From contig BDSL01000100.1 in the NCBI GenBank assembly GCA_003116995.1, positions 62,001 through 126,000 of the forward strand: a stretch of 64,000 nt of DNA, given 5' to 3'. Shown one piece after another: positions 29,965 through 42,450 of this stretch; position 1 is the first letter of the stretch, and the number at the start of each line of letters is the position of its first letter. The DNA comes from Yamagishiella unicocca (taxonomy: Eukaryota > Chlorophyta > Chlorophyceae > Chlamydomonadales > Volvocaceae). The notes under the pieces are model-generated. The model saw only the letters and a program-made list of their open reading frames with translations, made no database searches and was not told where the DNA came from. The translations under genes were made by a program, and so were the position numbers.

Positions 29965-32900
29965 TTAGGCGATGCCGGCCGGCACTGCGTCGATCTCTGC
30001 GCGCATCTTCTTGTCTCCAGCCAGTACGGCGATGGAGCCATCGGGGTCCACGTCCATGATGACCACGTCGCCCTCCTTGATGTCGCCCGTCAGGATGCGC
30101 TCCGCCAGGCAGTCCTCGATGAGCCGCATGATGGCGCGGCGCAGCGGGCGGGCTCCGTACGTGGGGTTGAAGCCCTCGTCCACCAGCCTGCAGGGGACAA
30201 GACAAGCAGGGGGGCCAGCAGGGGGGACAGCATCAGGGGGGTGCAGGGGAGCAGCAGCAGGGCGGCCAGCAGGGGGCCAGCAGCAGGGGGTGCAGCAGGC
30301 GCGGAGAGCGGAGTGGGTCACAATGCGAGCGAGCAGGGTTTGCGAACCCTATGGCCGCGGCGAGGCGCGGAAGCACGAAACGGCACGAAGTTTGACAACG
30401 CCACTGCCACTGCGTTCCCGATTTCGAGGCTATGAGGGGAGCGTGTCCCGCACGGAAAGACAGGGGGTGGTGGCGTGGGGCAAGGGTAGCCAGTCCGGAG
30501 GGGTTGCTCCAAGCCACGCTGCTGCCGTCGCCGCCGCCGCCGCTTCCACGCACCTGTCCTTGAACTTCTCCGTCACCTCGATCTTGATGCCCTTCTCCTC
30601 CGCTCGCTTGAAGACGTCGCGCAGGAAGATGTCCGCGATCTGCTTGACCTCCTTCTTGGTCAGCTGGCGGAACACGATGATCTCGTCCAGACGGTTCAGG
30701 AACTCGGGGCGGAAGTACGTCTTGAGCTCCTCGTTCACAAGGGTCTTGATCCGGTTGTACGACATGTCCTGGTGGGTCGCAAGCGGTGACAGGAACAGAC
30801 AAACAGCGCGTGTGTAAAGGCGCGTTGTGCAGCGGGGCCGGAGTGCGGCGGGCCCGGAGTGCAGCGGGGCCGGAGTGCAGCGGGGGCTGAGTGCGGCGGG
30901 GGCTGAGTGCGGCGGGGGCTGAGTGCGGCGGGGGCGCAGCACGCACTGAGAGAAGGGGGCGCCTAGACCGGGCCAGGCGCGGCTGCTAGGTCCCAAGCAA
31001 AGGATGCTTTCGCGGTACGCACACCAGCTAGCGACAACCCCCCCCGACCCTCCCTGCCCACCTGCTCCATGTCCTCGTCGTCGGGCCGCAGGAAGAAGCC
31101 CATGGAGCGGCCGCCCTTCTCGATGACGGAGGCGCCCACGTTGGAGGTCATGATGATGAGCGTGTTCTTGAAGTCCACGGTGCGACCCTTGGAGTCGGTC
31201 AACCGGCCATCCTCCAGAATCTGGAAGCCAATAGGCAGGGGAGGGGATGGCGAGGGGAGGAATTGAGCTCGGAGAGATATAGGGGAGAAGCAGTGCGGGT
31301 ACGGGTTCGATGGATTGGAAAGGAGGAAAGCACCGGACCTGCAAGGCTTGTGGGCACCAACCCCCACCGCCACACCTACACACCTGAAGCATCATGTTGA
31401 ACACGTCGGGGTGCGCCTTCTCGATCTCATCGAACAGCACCACCGTGTACGGCCGCCGCCGCACCGCCTCCGTCAGCTGGCCGCCCTCCTGGTAGCCGAC
31501 GTAGCCTAATCAGGCCACACGCGTGCATGAAGAGAGTCGAGGCGGTTAGGGTTCGACCCACCACGGCGCTTGCGGCAGCTCACTCGCGGGTCAATCGCGG
31601 ATCCAAGTCGTGCAACACGGCTCAATCGTGCTCAAGTCGTGCAACACGGCTGTGGCCGTGTCGCCGCCTCTGTATCGCTATCCACATATGACATCCTCTC
31701 AACATGGTGCATCGCTACCCGCCTGCTGCTCCAAACACCACCTTTGACCGCGTCGTTCGCGAGTCCGCCCGCCCGCCCGGACCCCCCCCCGCTGACCCTC
31801 TACCTAATTGTCTCCTGCCTACCTGGTGGCGAGCCGATGAGCTTGGAGACCGTGTGCCGCTCCATGAACTCCGACATGTCCAGGCGGACCATCGCCTCCT
31901 CGCTGCCGAAGTAGTAGTTGGCCAGGGTCTTGGCCAGCTCGGACTTGCCCACACCTGCAGCGGCGAGCAGGACCCGGATGCGGCGGGGAGGCGAGGGCGG
32001 CTCGGGGCGAGATGCAACAACAACAACAAGGGGAAGCGGAGGCCCCAGCGGCAGCGGCGCAGTCAAGGTGACGGCGCTTGGATGCAGGGTGCTTGTCCAG
32101 AGACCCGCTGCCAGCTGGCCGCAACGTTCTCGTTGTGCCACGCACTAGGGTGCGGGTGCGGCACTGCGGCTGCACTGCGCGCGCAAGAGCGCTCACCGGT
32201 GGGGCCGGCGAAGATGAAGGACGCAATGGGGCGGTTGGGGTTCTTGAGGCCCACACGCGCGCGGCGGATGGCGCGGCTGATGGCGCTGACGGCCTCCTCC
32301 TGACCGATGACGCGGCCGTGCAGCACCTCCTCCATCTTGATCAGCCGCTCCGTCTCGTCGGACGACACCTGCGGACACACACGCACAGACGGACCGAGGG
32401 ACCGACCGACCGGGGCAGCGGCAGCAGCGCGGGAAGGGCAGCAGGGATTAGCTTATGTGCCGAGTGGTGATGCGGCATCCACGTGCGCTGTATATTCGGG
32501 CGCGATAAAGCGCAACAACGGTTCCGATTCAACGGGTTCGGCGCGTGCCAAAAGATAACCGTGTATTCCCGGTCTACGCCCGAGCAGGCGAGGCACGGCA
32601 TGTTAATGCGCCGGCTCCGACCTCGACGTCACCCCCCACCCAAAACACCACCTAGCACCCCCCAGCTGTCCCCCTGTTCGGGCACACGCGGCTCCCCCGC
32701 GCACCTTCTCGATGGGGATACCCGTCCACTGCGCCACGATAGACGCAATGTCCTGCTCCGTGACCTGAGGGGGGAGGAGGGGCAGGAGAGGATGGGGGAG
32801 GGAGGGGGCAGGTGAGGATGGGGGAGCGAGGGGCGGGTCAGGGGACAGGTGAGGAGGGAGGGGGAGGGGCGGGTCGGCGGACATGGTGCACGATGTAGCG

Positions 32901-35900
32901 GTGTGAGCAGTGGGCGATGCCATCAATGGCCGCGCCCAGCACCACCTCATAAGACACCACGCCCAACACCCCGGGCCTACCATGGGGCCGCCGCCCTCGA
33001 CGCTCTCGGCCTCGGCCTTGGACGCCTCCTTCGCCCCCGCGATGATGGCCTGGATCTTGGCCTGAGGGGGGAGGGAGGGGGGAGGGCGCAGCGTGTTGGA
33101 GAGGCGGGGGCGGCTCGTGCGCATTTTGGTCACCATTGAGGTTGTGTTGGGGGTCATACGTCACGTCAGCCAGATGTGGCGCGGTAAGGTGGGAAGGAGC
33201 TCCGTACAGCCCAGGGCAAACTGCGTGACCCTGCGGGCTCGCGCCACCGAGACCATTCCGTCCAAGAAACACGCTTCATGCCAAGACTTTCATCATTTTG
33301 ATTTTTTACTAGTGCAAATGCCATGCTTTTGGAAACGAGTGCATCTAGTCGGTAGTCGGGATTGTCCTCCCCTACGCGGATACGGTGCCGCCGGGACAGT
33401 GAGGGCGCACCGCACCCCCTCCAGCGGGTCGCCCGCACCAGTCGGACCAGCTCCCCCTCGTTCGCCCAAGGCTACTCAACCCCACCCCCCCGCCCTCTCC
33501 CCGGCAGGACGTCCCCCCGCATGAGGCCTCCCCAGGGCTCGGCACTGGCGGCCAGGAGGGTCCACTGCACAGCCTGCCACCGCAAACCAGTTCGGACCCA
33601 GTGCCCTCCCGCCCCCTTCCCCTCCCGAACCATGCCCTCCCTCCCCCCTTCCTCGCTCCCACCTTGAGCTCCATCTCGCGGTCACGCAGCTGGCCGGCCT
33701 TCTCGAAGTCCTGGCCCCTGTGCGGCGAGAGCAGGGAGAGCGCGGTGAGAGAGGGAAGAGCAGGGGGAGGAGCGGGGAGTGCCACGCGGGTGCAGGTCTA
33801 CGGCAGGGCGGTGACACCGACAATTGGTAGGAAACAAGCCCTGTCTGCGGTGCTAACATCCGCTGCTGCCATGCCACCACCGTGTTGCTAGCTCCCCCTC
33901 CGCCTTCCCTCCCCTCCCCCTGCCCGCCCCTCAACCTTCCCTCCCCTCCCCCTGCCCGGCCCCCCTCCCCCTGCCCGGCCCCCCTCCCCCTGCCCGGCCC
34001 CCCTCCCCCTGCCCGGCCCCCCTCCCCCTGCCCGGCCCCCCTCCCCCTGCCCGGCCCCCCTCCCCCTGCCCGGCCCCCCTCCCCCTGCCCGGCCCCCCTC
34101 CCCCTGCCCGGCCCCCCTCCCCCTGCCCGGCCCCCCTCCCCCCTGCAGGCACCCACCTGACCGCCGCGTCCTTGTCCTTGGTGACCTGGCGCAGCTCCTT
34201 GTCCAGGTCGCGAGCCTCCTCGGGCAGTTGGATGTGCCGGAGCCGCACGCGGGAGCCGGCCTCGTCGATCAGGTCGATGGCCTGGGGGGGGGGGGCGAGA
34301 GAGGGGGCGACAGAGAGGGAGAGGGGAGGGAGGGACGGGACGGGATCGGGTGAGGCCTGGCGGGGGGCGGTGATGGGCGGACTGAAGCTGGCGAGGAGAC
34401 GGGCGGCTTCCGCAGGAGCGATTACAGAGGGTGATTACAGAAGGAGGAGCCGTTCTTACGAGGAGTCGTTGGTCCGTCCCTTCACCTCCTCACCCCCCGC
34501 CACCATCATCCTGGTCCCCCGGTCCCGCCCCTCCCACCTCCCCAGCAGCCAGGGCGCGGTCGCACCTTGTCGGGCAGGAAGCGGTCGCTGATGTACTGGC
34601 TGCTGAACTTGGCAGCGGCCATCAGCGACTCGTCCGTGTAGCGCAGCTTGTGGTGCGTCTCGTAGCGCTCGCGGAGGCCCTGCAGGATCTCGAACGTCTC
34701 GTCGATGCTGGGCTCCGGAACCGTCACCGGCTGGAAACGACTGCGGGCGGCAAGAGGGACGACCGGCGGGTGGGGGAGAGCGCGGGGCTGAGACGCGTCC
34801 CGGTGGTTGTGGTGGTGAGTGGTGGTGGTGAGTTGCGACTGGTGCGGTAAGCGGTGGAGTGTCGAGGGGTGGTGGTGACTGGTGAGAGATGAGGCGGGAA
34901 ACACACGCTTTTCCCACTTCACACATCCAGCAGGGTCAGAGGGCTGCAGCTGTCAGGGGGTTGCGGGGACTGACCGCGCCCCCCCCTCATCCGTCACAAC
35001 ACCCCCCTCATCCGTCACAACACCCCCCTCATCCGTCACAACACCCACCTCATCCGTCACAACACCCCCCTCATCCGTCACAACACCCCCCTCATCCGTC
35101 ACAACACCCACCTCATCCGTCACAACACCCACCTCATCCGTCACAACACCCCCCTCATCCGTCACAATATCCCCCTCATCCGTCACAACACCCCCCTCAT
35201 CCGTCACAATATCCCCCTCATCCGTCACAACACCCCCCTCATCCGTCACAACACCCACCTCATCCGTCACAACACCCACCTCATCCGTCACAATATCCCC
35301 CTCATCCGTCACAACACCCACCTCATCCGTCACAACACCCACCTCATCCGTCACAACACCCACCTCATCCGTCACAACACCCCCCTCATCCGTCACAATA
35401 TCCCCCTCATCCGTCACAACACCCACCCGCCCGCCGACAATATCCCCCCGGCTTCCGCACACCGCTGCTCGGTGGTACCCTCCGCAACCCCAGCAACCCC
35501 GTGAGTTCCCCCTCCGAACGCCCCCGAACCCCCGTGGATTCCCCCTCCGAACCCCCCGGGCCCCCCCGTTAGTACGCACCGCTCCAGGGCGGGGTCCTTC
35601 TCGATGTGCTTGCGGTACTCGTCCAGGGTGGTGGCGCCGATGCACTGCAGCTCACCGCGGGCCAGCGCGGGCTTCAGGATGTTGGCGGCGTCGATGGCTC
35701 CCTCGGCAGCCCCCGCGCCGATCAGGGTGTGCACCTCATCAATCATCTGCGAGGCAGCAGCGGTGGCGGGGCGGCGGAAGAGGTTGCGGCAGGTGCGACG
35801 CAAGCGTGGAATGGACAGGAGCGGTGCATGTGCTGGTTGCGCGACATACGAGCAGAGGTGATCCCGTGCGGGTGGCGTACACCGCGGCTGGGGTTGCACA

Positions 35901-38900
35901 ACAATGGCGTGGCAGTGGCACCAGTAGTGGTGGCACCGGTTGTGGTGGCACCGGTTGTGGTGGCACCGGTTGTGGTGGCACCGGTTGTGGTGGCACCGGT
36001 TGTGGTGGTGTGCATTCCTTGCGTTGTGTATGGTCTGCTGGGTTTTGCTGCGGCTTGCTGGGGTCTGTTGGAACCCGTAGGTGCCATGACGTGTCGGCCT
36101 GCACCTCTTGACACAATATGCTGGTGTGCGCGGCGCCGCCAGCTGGCCGAGGTATTCCCCGAGCATCAGAACGCGAGGCAGCGCTCACACTCACGCTTCT
36201 GCTGATACTGCACCGATGCTGCATCGCGGTATAGAAATGTAAAATCGATGGGAGAAGCGAGACGGGCGCTCCTCCAGCCGCTGCGGCGCCACCCAAGTCG
36301 TCCGCCACTGCCGCTTCCGACACCGCAGTTTCCCCAATGCGCCTCGGGGCTGACGGCTTCTGCCTAGGGGCTGACGGCTTTTGCCTCGGGGCTGACGCCA
36401 CAACTCCGACCCCGGGCATCCCTCCCAAGGGAGATGCAGCCTCGCTGCGAGGCACCCCAGGCACCCAAGGTGAGCCCCCCCCTCACACAGCTGCGCAGCC
36501 GGCACCCACCAGGATGATGTCGTCGTTCTGCTTGATCTCCTCCATGAGCTTCTTCAGGCGCTCCTCGAACTCACCGCGGTACTTGGTGCCCGCAACCAGC
36601 AGACCCATGTCCAGAGTGATGACCTGCGGGCGGGAGGGGGAAGGGCGGGCGGACAAGGGTACGGCGAGGGTACGACACCCAAACATTGGTGATTGGGTGA
36701 TGGTCATCCCACATGTCGAGGGAGCACCAGGCAGCAGGTGGGCCACATGACCGCAAGCCCCCGCCGCCCAGGTCAAAAGAGGCGCCATAAAACACCATTC
36801 AGAGACCCTACCCCTCCACTACTGCCCGCAATCGCCTCCGGAACCGCCAGTCATGCCTAGCTCCAGAACCCCACCCTCATTCCGTATCGCCCCCGGCGCC
36901 TGCCCGCATTGCCCCGGCCCCCGCCCGCCTGCTGCCCTCACCTGCTTCCCCTCGATGGTCTCCGGGACATCGCCGGTGGCAATCTTCTGCGCCAGGCCCT
37001 CCGCCACGGCGGTCTTGCCCACACCCGGCTCACCGATGAGGCAAGGGTTGTTCTTGGTACGGCGACCCAAGATCTGGATCACACGCTCAATCTGCTTCTT
37101 GCGACCCACCACGGGGTCCAGCTTGCCCTGTAGCAAGAGCACGACCAGCGAGGCCGCGCGGGGTCAGAATAGTGCCGGGGGGTGGGAAGGAGATATGGCG
37201 GTGCCGAGGATGGGGGTTGGGAGGGCATGTGCGGCTCAACGGACGATGGGTAGACTGGCACAAGAGGGTTGAGCGGTACCAGAGATGGAGACCGAGGCAG
37301 TCGCGGTCCGCCCTACACAAGCGACTGCACTAAGAGCCCCAGGAGCCACCAGAATCGTCAAAACCCACGTATGGCTTCTGTCCTCCACCCTGTAAGGGCA
37401 ACTCGAACCGACACAACCGACGCAGCACCCCGCGTCCCTAGATCGACCGTCCGGGCAACAGCCAGCTCCCCCCACCGCCCATGCACTGGAACAGGGACGG
37501 TTCGTGATCTATCGCCCAGTTTATTTTTACGTAAATTCCCCCCTTTCAGACAGTCTGCTGCCCAACGGTGTGTTAAGAACACAAGTGCATGTCTGCTGGA
37601 CAAACGGCACAGGTGAAGGAGGTTGTGCAAAAACTGGAATCTGACGTGTCCGTCCCGGGTCCAAGCGCAGAAAACCTCCTGAAGTCCAAAATATTGGATT
37701 TGGGAATCATAAGCCGACCTTATCATCGTTCCCGTCGTCATGCTCGCAAATGCCCCCCATGGCGGTGTGGCCCTCTAAATAGAGGCTTGTCAAGTTCCTT
37801 TTGCGCAGAGCAGATTCCGCTTGGTGCGAATATGCCCGGGTGCTGTCCTTCCCGGCGTCGACTGCCTCCAGGCCCTTCCTGGGAAGGTCCACATTTTCCT
37901 CCCTCCAATCCTCCTTAGCTGCGGGGGGCCCTGGACCCACTGCACCGGACCCGCCCTCCATGCCCTTTCAGGCGTGAGACCCACCGTTCCCAGCAACTCC
38001 GCCCCCACCACCTGCCATGCATATGGCGATGCTCTGGAGCTCATTATGCTTTAACATGAATCTCCCCAACTAACCCAACAGGGAGTTGTTAAGCCCCAGC
38101 ATGCTCTTCTTAACTGCCGCACAGAGAGTGCAGACACACCGAAAGCCGGGAATTGATTCCATAGAAGTCTAGACACATCAATTAGCAGGGACCGGTTCTA
38201 CCCTCCCTCGAGCACCCGGGCGACGGACGGAACGCGCAACGCGAGAAACGTACCTCAGCGGCCTGCTGGGTAAGGTTCGTGCCGTACTCCTGCAGCGTGG
38301 GAGTCTTGTTCGAGCCCTGAGCCTGGCTGCCGCCAACGCCCGCGCCCACTGGCTCCTGGCTCTCGCCAACCATGCGGATGACCTACATGACAGCAACAAG
38401 GAGAAGGTGGCGCGTGCTGAAGAGTCGGGTGCGGCGCGCTCTGCACCCAGATGACGACATGCAACCTAGTGCCCATGCCCATGCAGCTCAGTGCAAGTGC
38501 AGCTCAGTGCCCATGCAACCCAGTGCCCATGCCAGTGCCCATGCAGCCCAGTGCCCATGCCACCCATAACGGAGCAGTCTTCCAAGGCATGACATTGCAG
38601 TTGGGGGGGCGATAATCGAGCTGGAGGTCGGCAGATAATGATACTGCGCTTCTCGGAACCGTCAGCATGCATGCACATCTTGTCCATGCGAGTGACGCAA
38701 TCAAATCGCCGCAATTGCACACATAGCGTCACTCCACCTCCGCGACAATCAGCGGAGAACAAATGGCACGTTGTCCCCTTCATTTCAATCGAACTCCTTT
38801 AGCGGCTCCAATTGCAAGGCCATATGGCAGGGTGACGCAATCGCAGCGTCCCCCAAGGCTCACCATACCGAAGGATTGCTTTGCAGAGAGTTGAAAATGA

Positions 38901-39872
38901 CACGACCAAACAATAAGGAGGGCTAATCCTTCAGGTTTGCGACGCGAAAAAGGCTGCTAGTTTGTTCATGCAAAAGCTCGCAGCCGACAGCGCCCACCTG
39001 CGTGCGAATCTTGGCAGGGTCCGCGCCAAGGGTCTCCAGGACACGGGCGGCCACACCCTCGCCCTCGCGCAGGAGGCCAAGCAGAATGTGCTCGGTGCCA
39101 ATGTAGTTGTGGCCTGCGCGCGATACACGACCACCGAGACTGTGTCAACGCGAGACGTCGACGAACTGCATCAGAAAGGGACTTCGATTGTATAAGGACC
39201 AAAGGCACGCCAAGCCAAAGCCATAACAACGCCCAAGAGGATCTCCGGCAGCCAAACCCTACCCCGCGACGTCGCACGGCGGCGCATGAAAATAGCACAG
39301 ATCTAAGGGCTGTATATGGCTCGTAAGCTGGCTGTGTTGAGGGATCCGGACGTACCCAGCTGGCGAGCCTCCTCGAGCGACATTTCCAGCACTCGCTTAG
39401 CGCGTGGCGTGAAGGGGATCTCCACCGCGACAAAGCCCGAGCCACGGCCGATAATCTTCTCGACCTCAACACGAGCATCCTTAAGGTTGACACCCATGCT
39501 CTTGAGCACCTTGGCCGCAATGCCGGTAGACTCGCCGATGAGGCCCAGCAGCAGCTGCTCCGTTCCCACAAAGTTGTGGCCGAGCCGTCGGGCCTCCTCC
39601 TGAGCCAGCATAACCACCTTGATGGCCTTCTCAGTGAAGCGCTCGAACATGCTCTTCACCACCAGACGGCCGGCGCGGCCAGTCCTGCGGGCGGCGGTGG
39701 GAACCGCAATGCGCCCAGCCACCCGCTGGCCTAGAAAGCCAGATTGCAGGCTTGCTGAGCATTGCACAGCCTTCCTTGTGCGGCCACCGATGCGCTGTGC
39801 GGCAATAAGAACGCGGCGCCCATTGCTGCCGCGGACGAGGGCCTCACCCCTGGCGGAGGCGTTAAGCTGCAT
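29965..39872 (-). CDS. CLPC: Chloroplast Clp protease ATPase ClpC (Hsp100), 17 exons, 915 aa
   Basis: Exons (minus): 39872-39356, 39113-38998, 38382-38254, 37127-36942, 36623-36510, 35746-35580, 34740-34566, 34281-34157, 33717-33663, 33061-32981, 32764-32705, 32368-32197, 31954-31823, 31505-31384, 31220-31062, 30768-30554, 30187-29965. All are GT-AG with matching phases; 2,748 nt. The ATG at 39872 opens an Arg/Ala-rich transit peptide of about 74 residues; the mature part begins near [20 protein letters not shown]. Next come two Clp-N repeats, then AAA-1 with Walker A GEPGVGKT (286-293) and Walker B LMIDEVH (354-360). A UVR-type middle segment ([17 protein letters not shown], ending at 528) leads to AAA-2 with GPTGVGKS (630-637) and VVLFDEIEK. 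The protein unfolds stromal substrates and feeds them to ClpP. The ClpP-docking loop reads GGRSMGF, with MGF where plants usually have IGF or LGF. Length and domain order are normal. Four introns carry minisatellites. Confidence 0.97.
30835..30945 (+). repeat. GC-rich minisatellite in the last-but-one CLPC intron
   Basis: Imperfect 14-16-bp units of the type GGGGGCTGAGTGCGGC and GGGGCCGGAGTGCAGC repeat about seven times. They lie in the intron between exons 15 and 16. Confidence 0.7.
33940..34146 (+). repeat. 19-bp pyrimidine-rich minisatellite in CLPC intron 8
   Basis: The unit CTCCCCCTGCCCGGCCCCC is repeated about ten times, ending 11 bp before the 3' edge of exon 8. The frame-neutral repeats create spurious long open frames on both strands. 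Confidence 0.9.
34975..35440 (+). repeat. 21-bp minisatellite in CLPC intron 6
   Basis: About 21 copies of ACACCCCCCTCATCCGTCAC plus A, with two recurrent variants (CACCTCATCC and AATATCCCCC). The order of variants suggests repeated block duplications. Being 21 bp long it stays open in several frames (for example PPSSVT repeats); this is not coding. Confidence 0.92.
35918..36008 (+). repeat. 15-bp minisatellite in CLPC intron 5
   Basis: GGCACCGGTTGTGGT is repeated about five to six times in the intron between exons 5 and 6. Confidence 0.88.
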
Positions 39873-40203
39873 GCTGACTGCCTCCTGTAAACCTGGCTCT
39901 AACACCAGATGATGTAAACGCTCCTGCTCCGCCTAGTAACCTTCAAGGAGCAAACTAATTGTTCCGACTATGGCGTAACGATGTCAGCTCTTGGCGCCTC
40001 GCGAGATCGACGGACGGCTGTGGTGCATAGGGCCTCACATGTGGTCCCTGGTCGCCCACATAACCACGCTTCCAAGTAAATTTCATGCACATTCGCAGTA
40101 CTTTCTTACTTGTCTTCATGCAGGCCATGAGCCCTACGGTGCTTCTTTCACACTTGCTCACCGTTATTACTTCCCCCTCATTACCAAGCTGATCAATATT
40201 GCG
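39873..40203. promoter_or_regulatory. 5' flank of CLPC
   Basis: The region upstream of the CLPC start codon should hold its 5' UTR and promoter. I see no clear TATA box; no exon is supported. Confidence 0.3.
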
Positions 40204-40947
40204 TCATAAGCCAAATGCAAAGTTTATTAGTTGTTCGTGCAGGAAGTTGCTTTTACTACTGCGTTTGGCTGTGTAAGTCAGAGGTACATGCTCATTACGC
40301 GAGGCACCACTTGAGCCCCGCGCATACGCCAGCCATAATGCTACGATGTGTAGAGATAGCAAACATCGTCCGAACTGCAGCGGGCTTGCCACCCGTCTCC
40401 AGTAGCCTCCGTGGAGGTAGCCGACACGGAAGCGGTTTGGCAGGCGTACACAGGCCATGGATGCGCAGTGAATGACCAGAAATTTGGCAGGGCCGAAAGG
40501 TTGAGTCGGGAGTGTCGGATCGATCCCAAATGCGTATTCGGAAGTCTGAGGGGGGGTCACAGGCTGCCAATCCTCATGTACGCACCAGTTTGAACATCCT
40601 GCACCCAGCCTAATCACTGTAAACTGGGTTGGGCTAGGCTGGTGGTTAATGTGCCCTCCAACCTGACGCGCACACGGGTGGAAGGCTGTAGTCCCCCTGT
40701 AGTCCAGCGCACCCCACTTGGAAAGTAAAGAATGTGCTTGCACTAAACAACTGACGTATGGCTGATATCTGACTGGCATCATCAGTTTTAGTGCAGTCAC
40801 CGGAGCAAGTAGGCGAGATGGTGTCATCATTATGTACGCATGTCCTTGGGCAAACAGCTGGTGCTGGTCGACAGGGTGTAGCCGGGGGGTCCCAAAAAGA
40901 ATGGCGCTGCCCCGCTGGCCACTCAGGGCCCCAAATGAAGGGGACAT
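40204..40947 (-). CDS. Orphan open reading frame, 247 codons
   Basis: An uninterrupted frame from ATG at 40947 to a stop at 40204. The surroundings are closer to 50% GC than the rest, so a frame of this length is less expected by chance than in the GC-rich parts. It begins MSPSFGALSGQRGSAILFG and has no recognisable domain, signal peptide or membrane segment. It could be a chance frame or a remnant of a mobile element. Confidence is low. Confidence 0.2.
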   Translation of the reverse strand: MSPSFGALSGQRGSAILFGTPRLHPVDQHQLFAQGHAYIMMTPSRLLAPVTALKLMMPVRYQPYVSCLVQAHSLLSKWGALDYRGTTAFHPCARQVGGHINHQPSPTQFTVIRLGAGCSNWCVHEDWQPVTPPQTSEYAFGIDPTLPTQPFGPAKFLVIHCASMACVRLPNRFRVGYLHGGYWRRVASPLQFGRCLLSLHIVALWLAYARGSSGASRNEHVPLTYTAKRSSKSNFLHEQLINFAFGL

Positions 40948-41990
40948 GACATCATTTGCTCGTCGTTAAGACGCACCTCACCAAGCCATGTCATCGGAGT
41001 GCCCTAATGCGTCCTAGCTGACCGAACCGTGCGTGACAACGACTGGCACGCATGTGCGGTTGCGAAAGTGCCTGCACCTTGCACCAGGTACGTTGGTCGA
41101 AAACCATCACGCCCACACATGGGCGTGACTATCCTGAGCACCGTGCTCAGGTGCTCTGGTGACTGCACTGTGATCGGCACGGCACTCCGCCAGCGACGGC
41201 AATATACATATAAGCGCCTAAACCCGTCAGCGCGTCGTGCCTTCGGCTGTAGCAAGCAGCCTTAGACTAAAAGCTCCGTAGGCAGGTACCCCCATTTCGA
41301 GCGCGCTTTTTATCGGATTAGCGGGTGAAGGACGATGCCGTGCCGTCACAAGCAAGCACATTTCTCAATCAGAGTCCCCAGTTGCGCATAATCGCTCCCA
41401 TATCGCGCCCTTGATTACCCTCATGGGCAATCATCTCGTGACTAACAGTGGTTTGGAGTCCACAGTCCTGCGTGTGGGTCGGCGCGCCGCAGGAGGGTCC
41501 CCAGTGGGCTGTCCGACAACGTATGCTAGGTCCCTTCCCACGGCACAAAGTTGCAGTGGACGTGGGGCTGTGGGCTATCCCACCGGGAAGAGCCGGAGCC
41601 CCAGGGCTCCGGCTGCAATCCTCTCTAGCTCCTACTGTGCAGCTCATACAAAAGGCTGTGTGTTGCCCCCGCTCATTTCGCCTGAGGACGGAATGGCTTC
41701 GTAAGCCCGGAAGAGTCTTGCAATGAAGGTTTTCGTAGGAAAGCTACAGCTCTGGCGAGCGTTTGCGATCCCCTAACGGCTGTACAATATCCTTGCGGCG
41801 CTTCACTGGTTCGTCGGGTGCTGGGCTGTTAGGTTGGTTGGTGGTCAGTTCCTGATAGGGGAGCCTCTAGTGCAAATTCCCCCTGGGGTGCTGGCTGCTG
41901 CCCTGTGTGCTTACGGCCTGTCCAGTTGGTGTTCTGGTGGTTTGCCTTTGTTCCGGTGCATGTCGGTCTTTGTTTCCTCCGTCTTGTTCA
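40948..41990. other. No gene seen; small hairpins
   Basis: Two adjacent small inverted repeats occur at 41111-41124 (GCCCA/TGGGC) and 41133-41151 (CCTGAGCA/TGCTCAGG). A TATA-like ATATACATATAAG lies near 41205. Nothing else can be assigned. Confidence 0.3.
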
Positions 41991-41994
41991 TTCA

Positions 41995-42060
41995 GTGTCA
42001 GGCGATGCGCCCGATGGTTCTACCTATTGGTCTGGAACCCACTGTAACCGTTACAACAAC
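41995..42060 (+). repeat. 65-bp coding-like module, copy 1
   Basis: This segment translates as SVSGDAPDGSTYWSGTHC then NRYNN. Related segments occur at about 60512-60570 and 60846-60908 (plus) and at 61269-61340 (minus, SVSGDVPGGSAFRSGAHC). A partial copy lies at 60080-60115. The module probably comes from a repeated mobile element or gene family that I do not recognise. Confidence 0.6.
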
Positions 42061-42185
42061 CACAATGAGCAAGCGCCCCTAGCACCATTATTTTACGCCC
42101 TAGCGCAAGCCAAGCCGTTTCGCCGGCACTAGTCGTGGTTTGTTTCGTTCCCCAACCTGCCTGAGGAATGGCAAGCAACCGCGCC

Positions 42186-42450
42186 CCGGCGGATTGGGAT
42201 TGGCAACCTGAGGATTGGAAACCGGGCCCCGGCGGATTGGATTGGAAACCTGAGCATTGGAAACCGGGCCCCTGTGGATGTCGAATGTCGACCCAGGTCG
42301 ACCCGTGGATTGGGAGGCGGGCCCCGGCGGATTAGGATTGGTGACCTGATGATTGGAAGGGCGGCCCCGGCGGATTAGGATTGCTGACCTGAGGAATGGA
42401 ACGGCTGCCCTGGCGGATTGGGATGGACTGGAAACCGCCCTTGGATTTGG
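42186..42450 (+). repeat. Diverged minisatellite of about 48 bp
   Basis: Units of the form CCCCGGCGGATTGGGATTGG, then AACCTGAGGATTGGAAACCG recur about five times with substitutions and length changes. No coding interpretation. Confidence 0.7.

Noticed and set aside
34975..35440. CRISPR-like regular repeats
   Set aside because: Direct tandem repeats with no unique spacers, in a eukaryotic intron.
34882..36111. 409-codon plus-strand open frame rich in PSSVT repeats, and its minus-strand partner
   Set aside because: It is produced by the 21-bp minisatellite in a CLPC intron and runs through real antisense exons of CLPC.
29965..39872. Bacterial or organellar origin for ClpC
   Set aside because: Sixteen GT-AG introns and an N-terminal transit peptide show that it is a nuclear gene.
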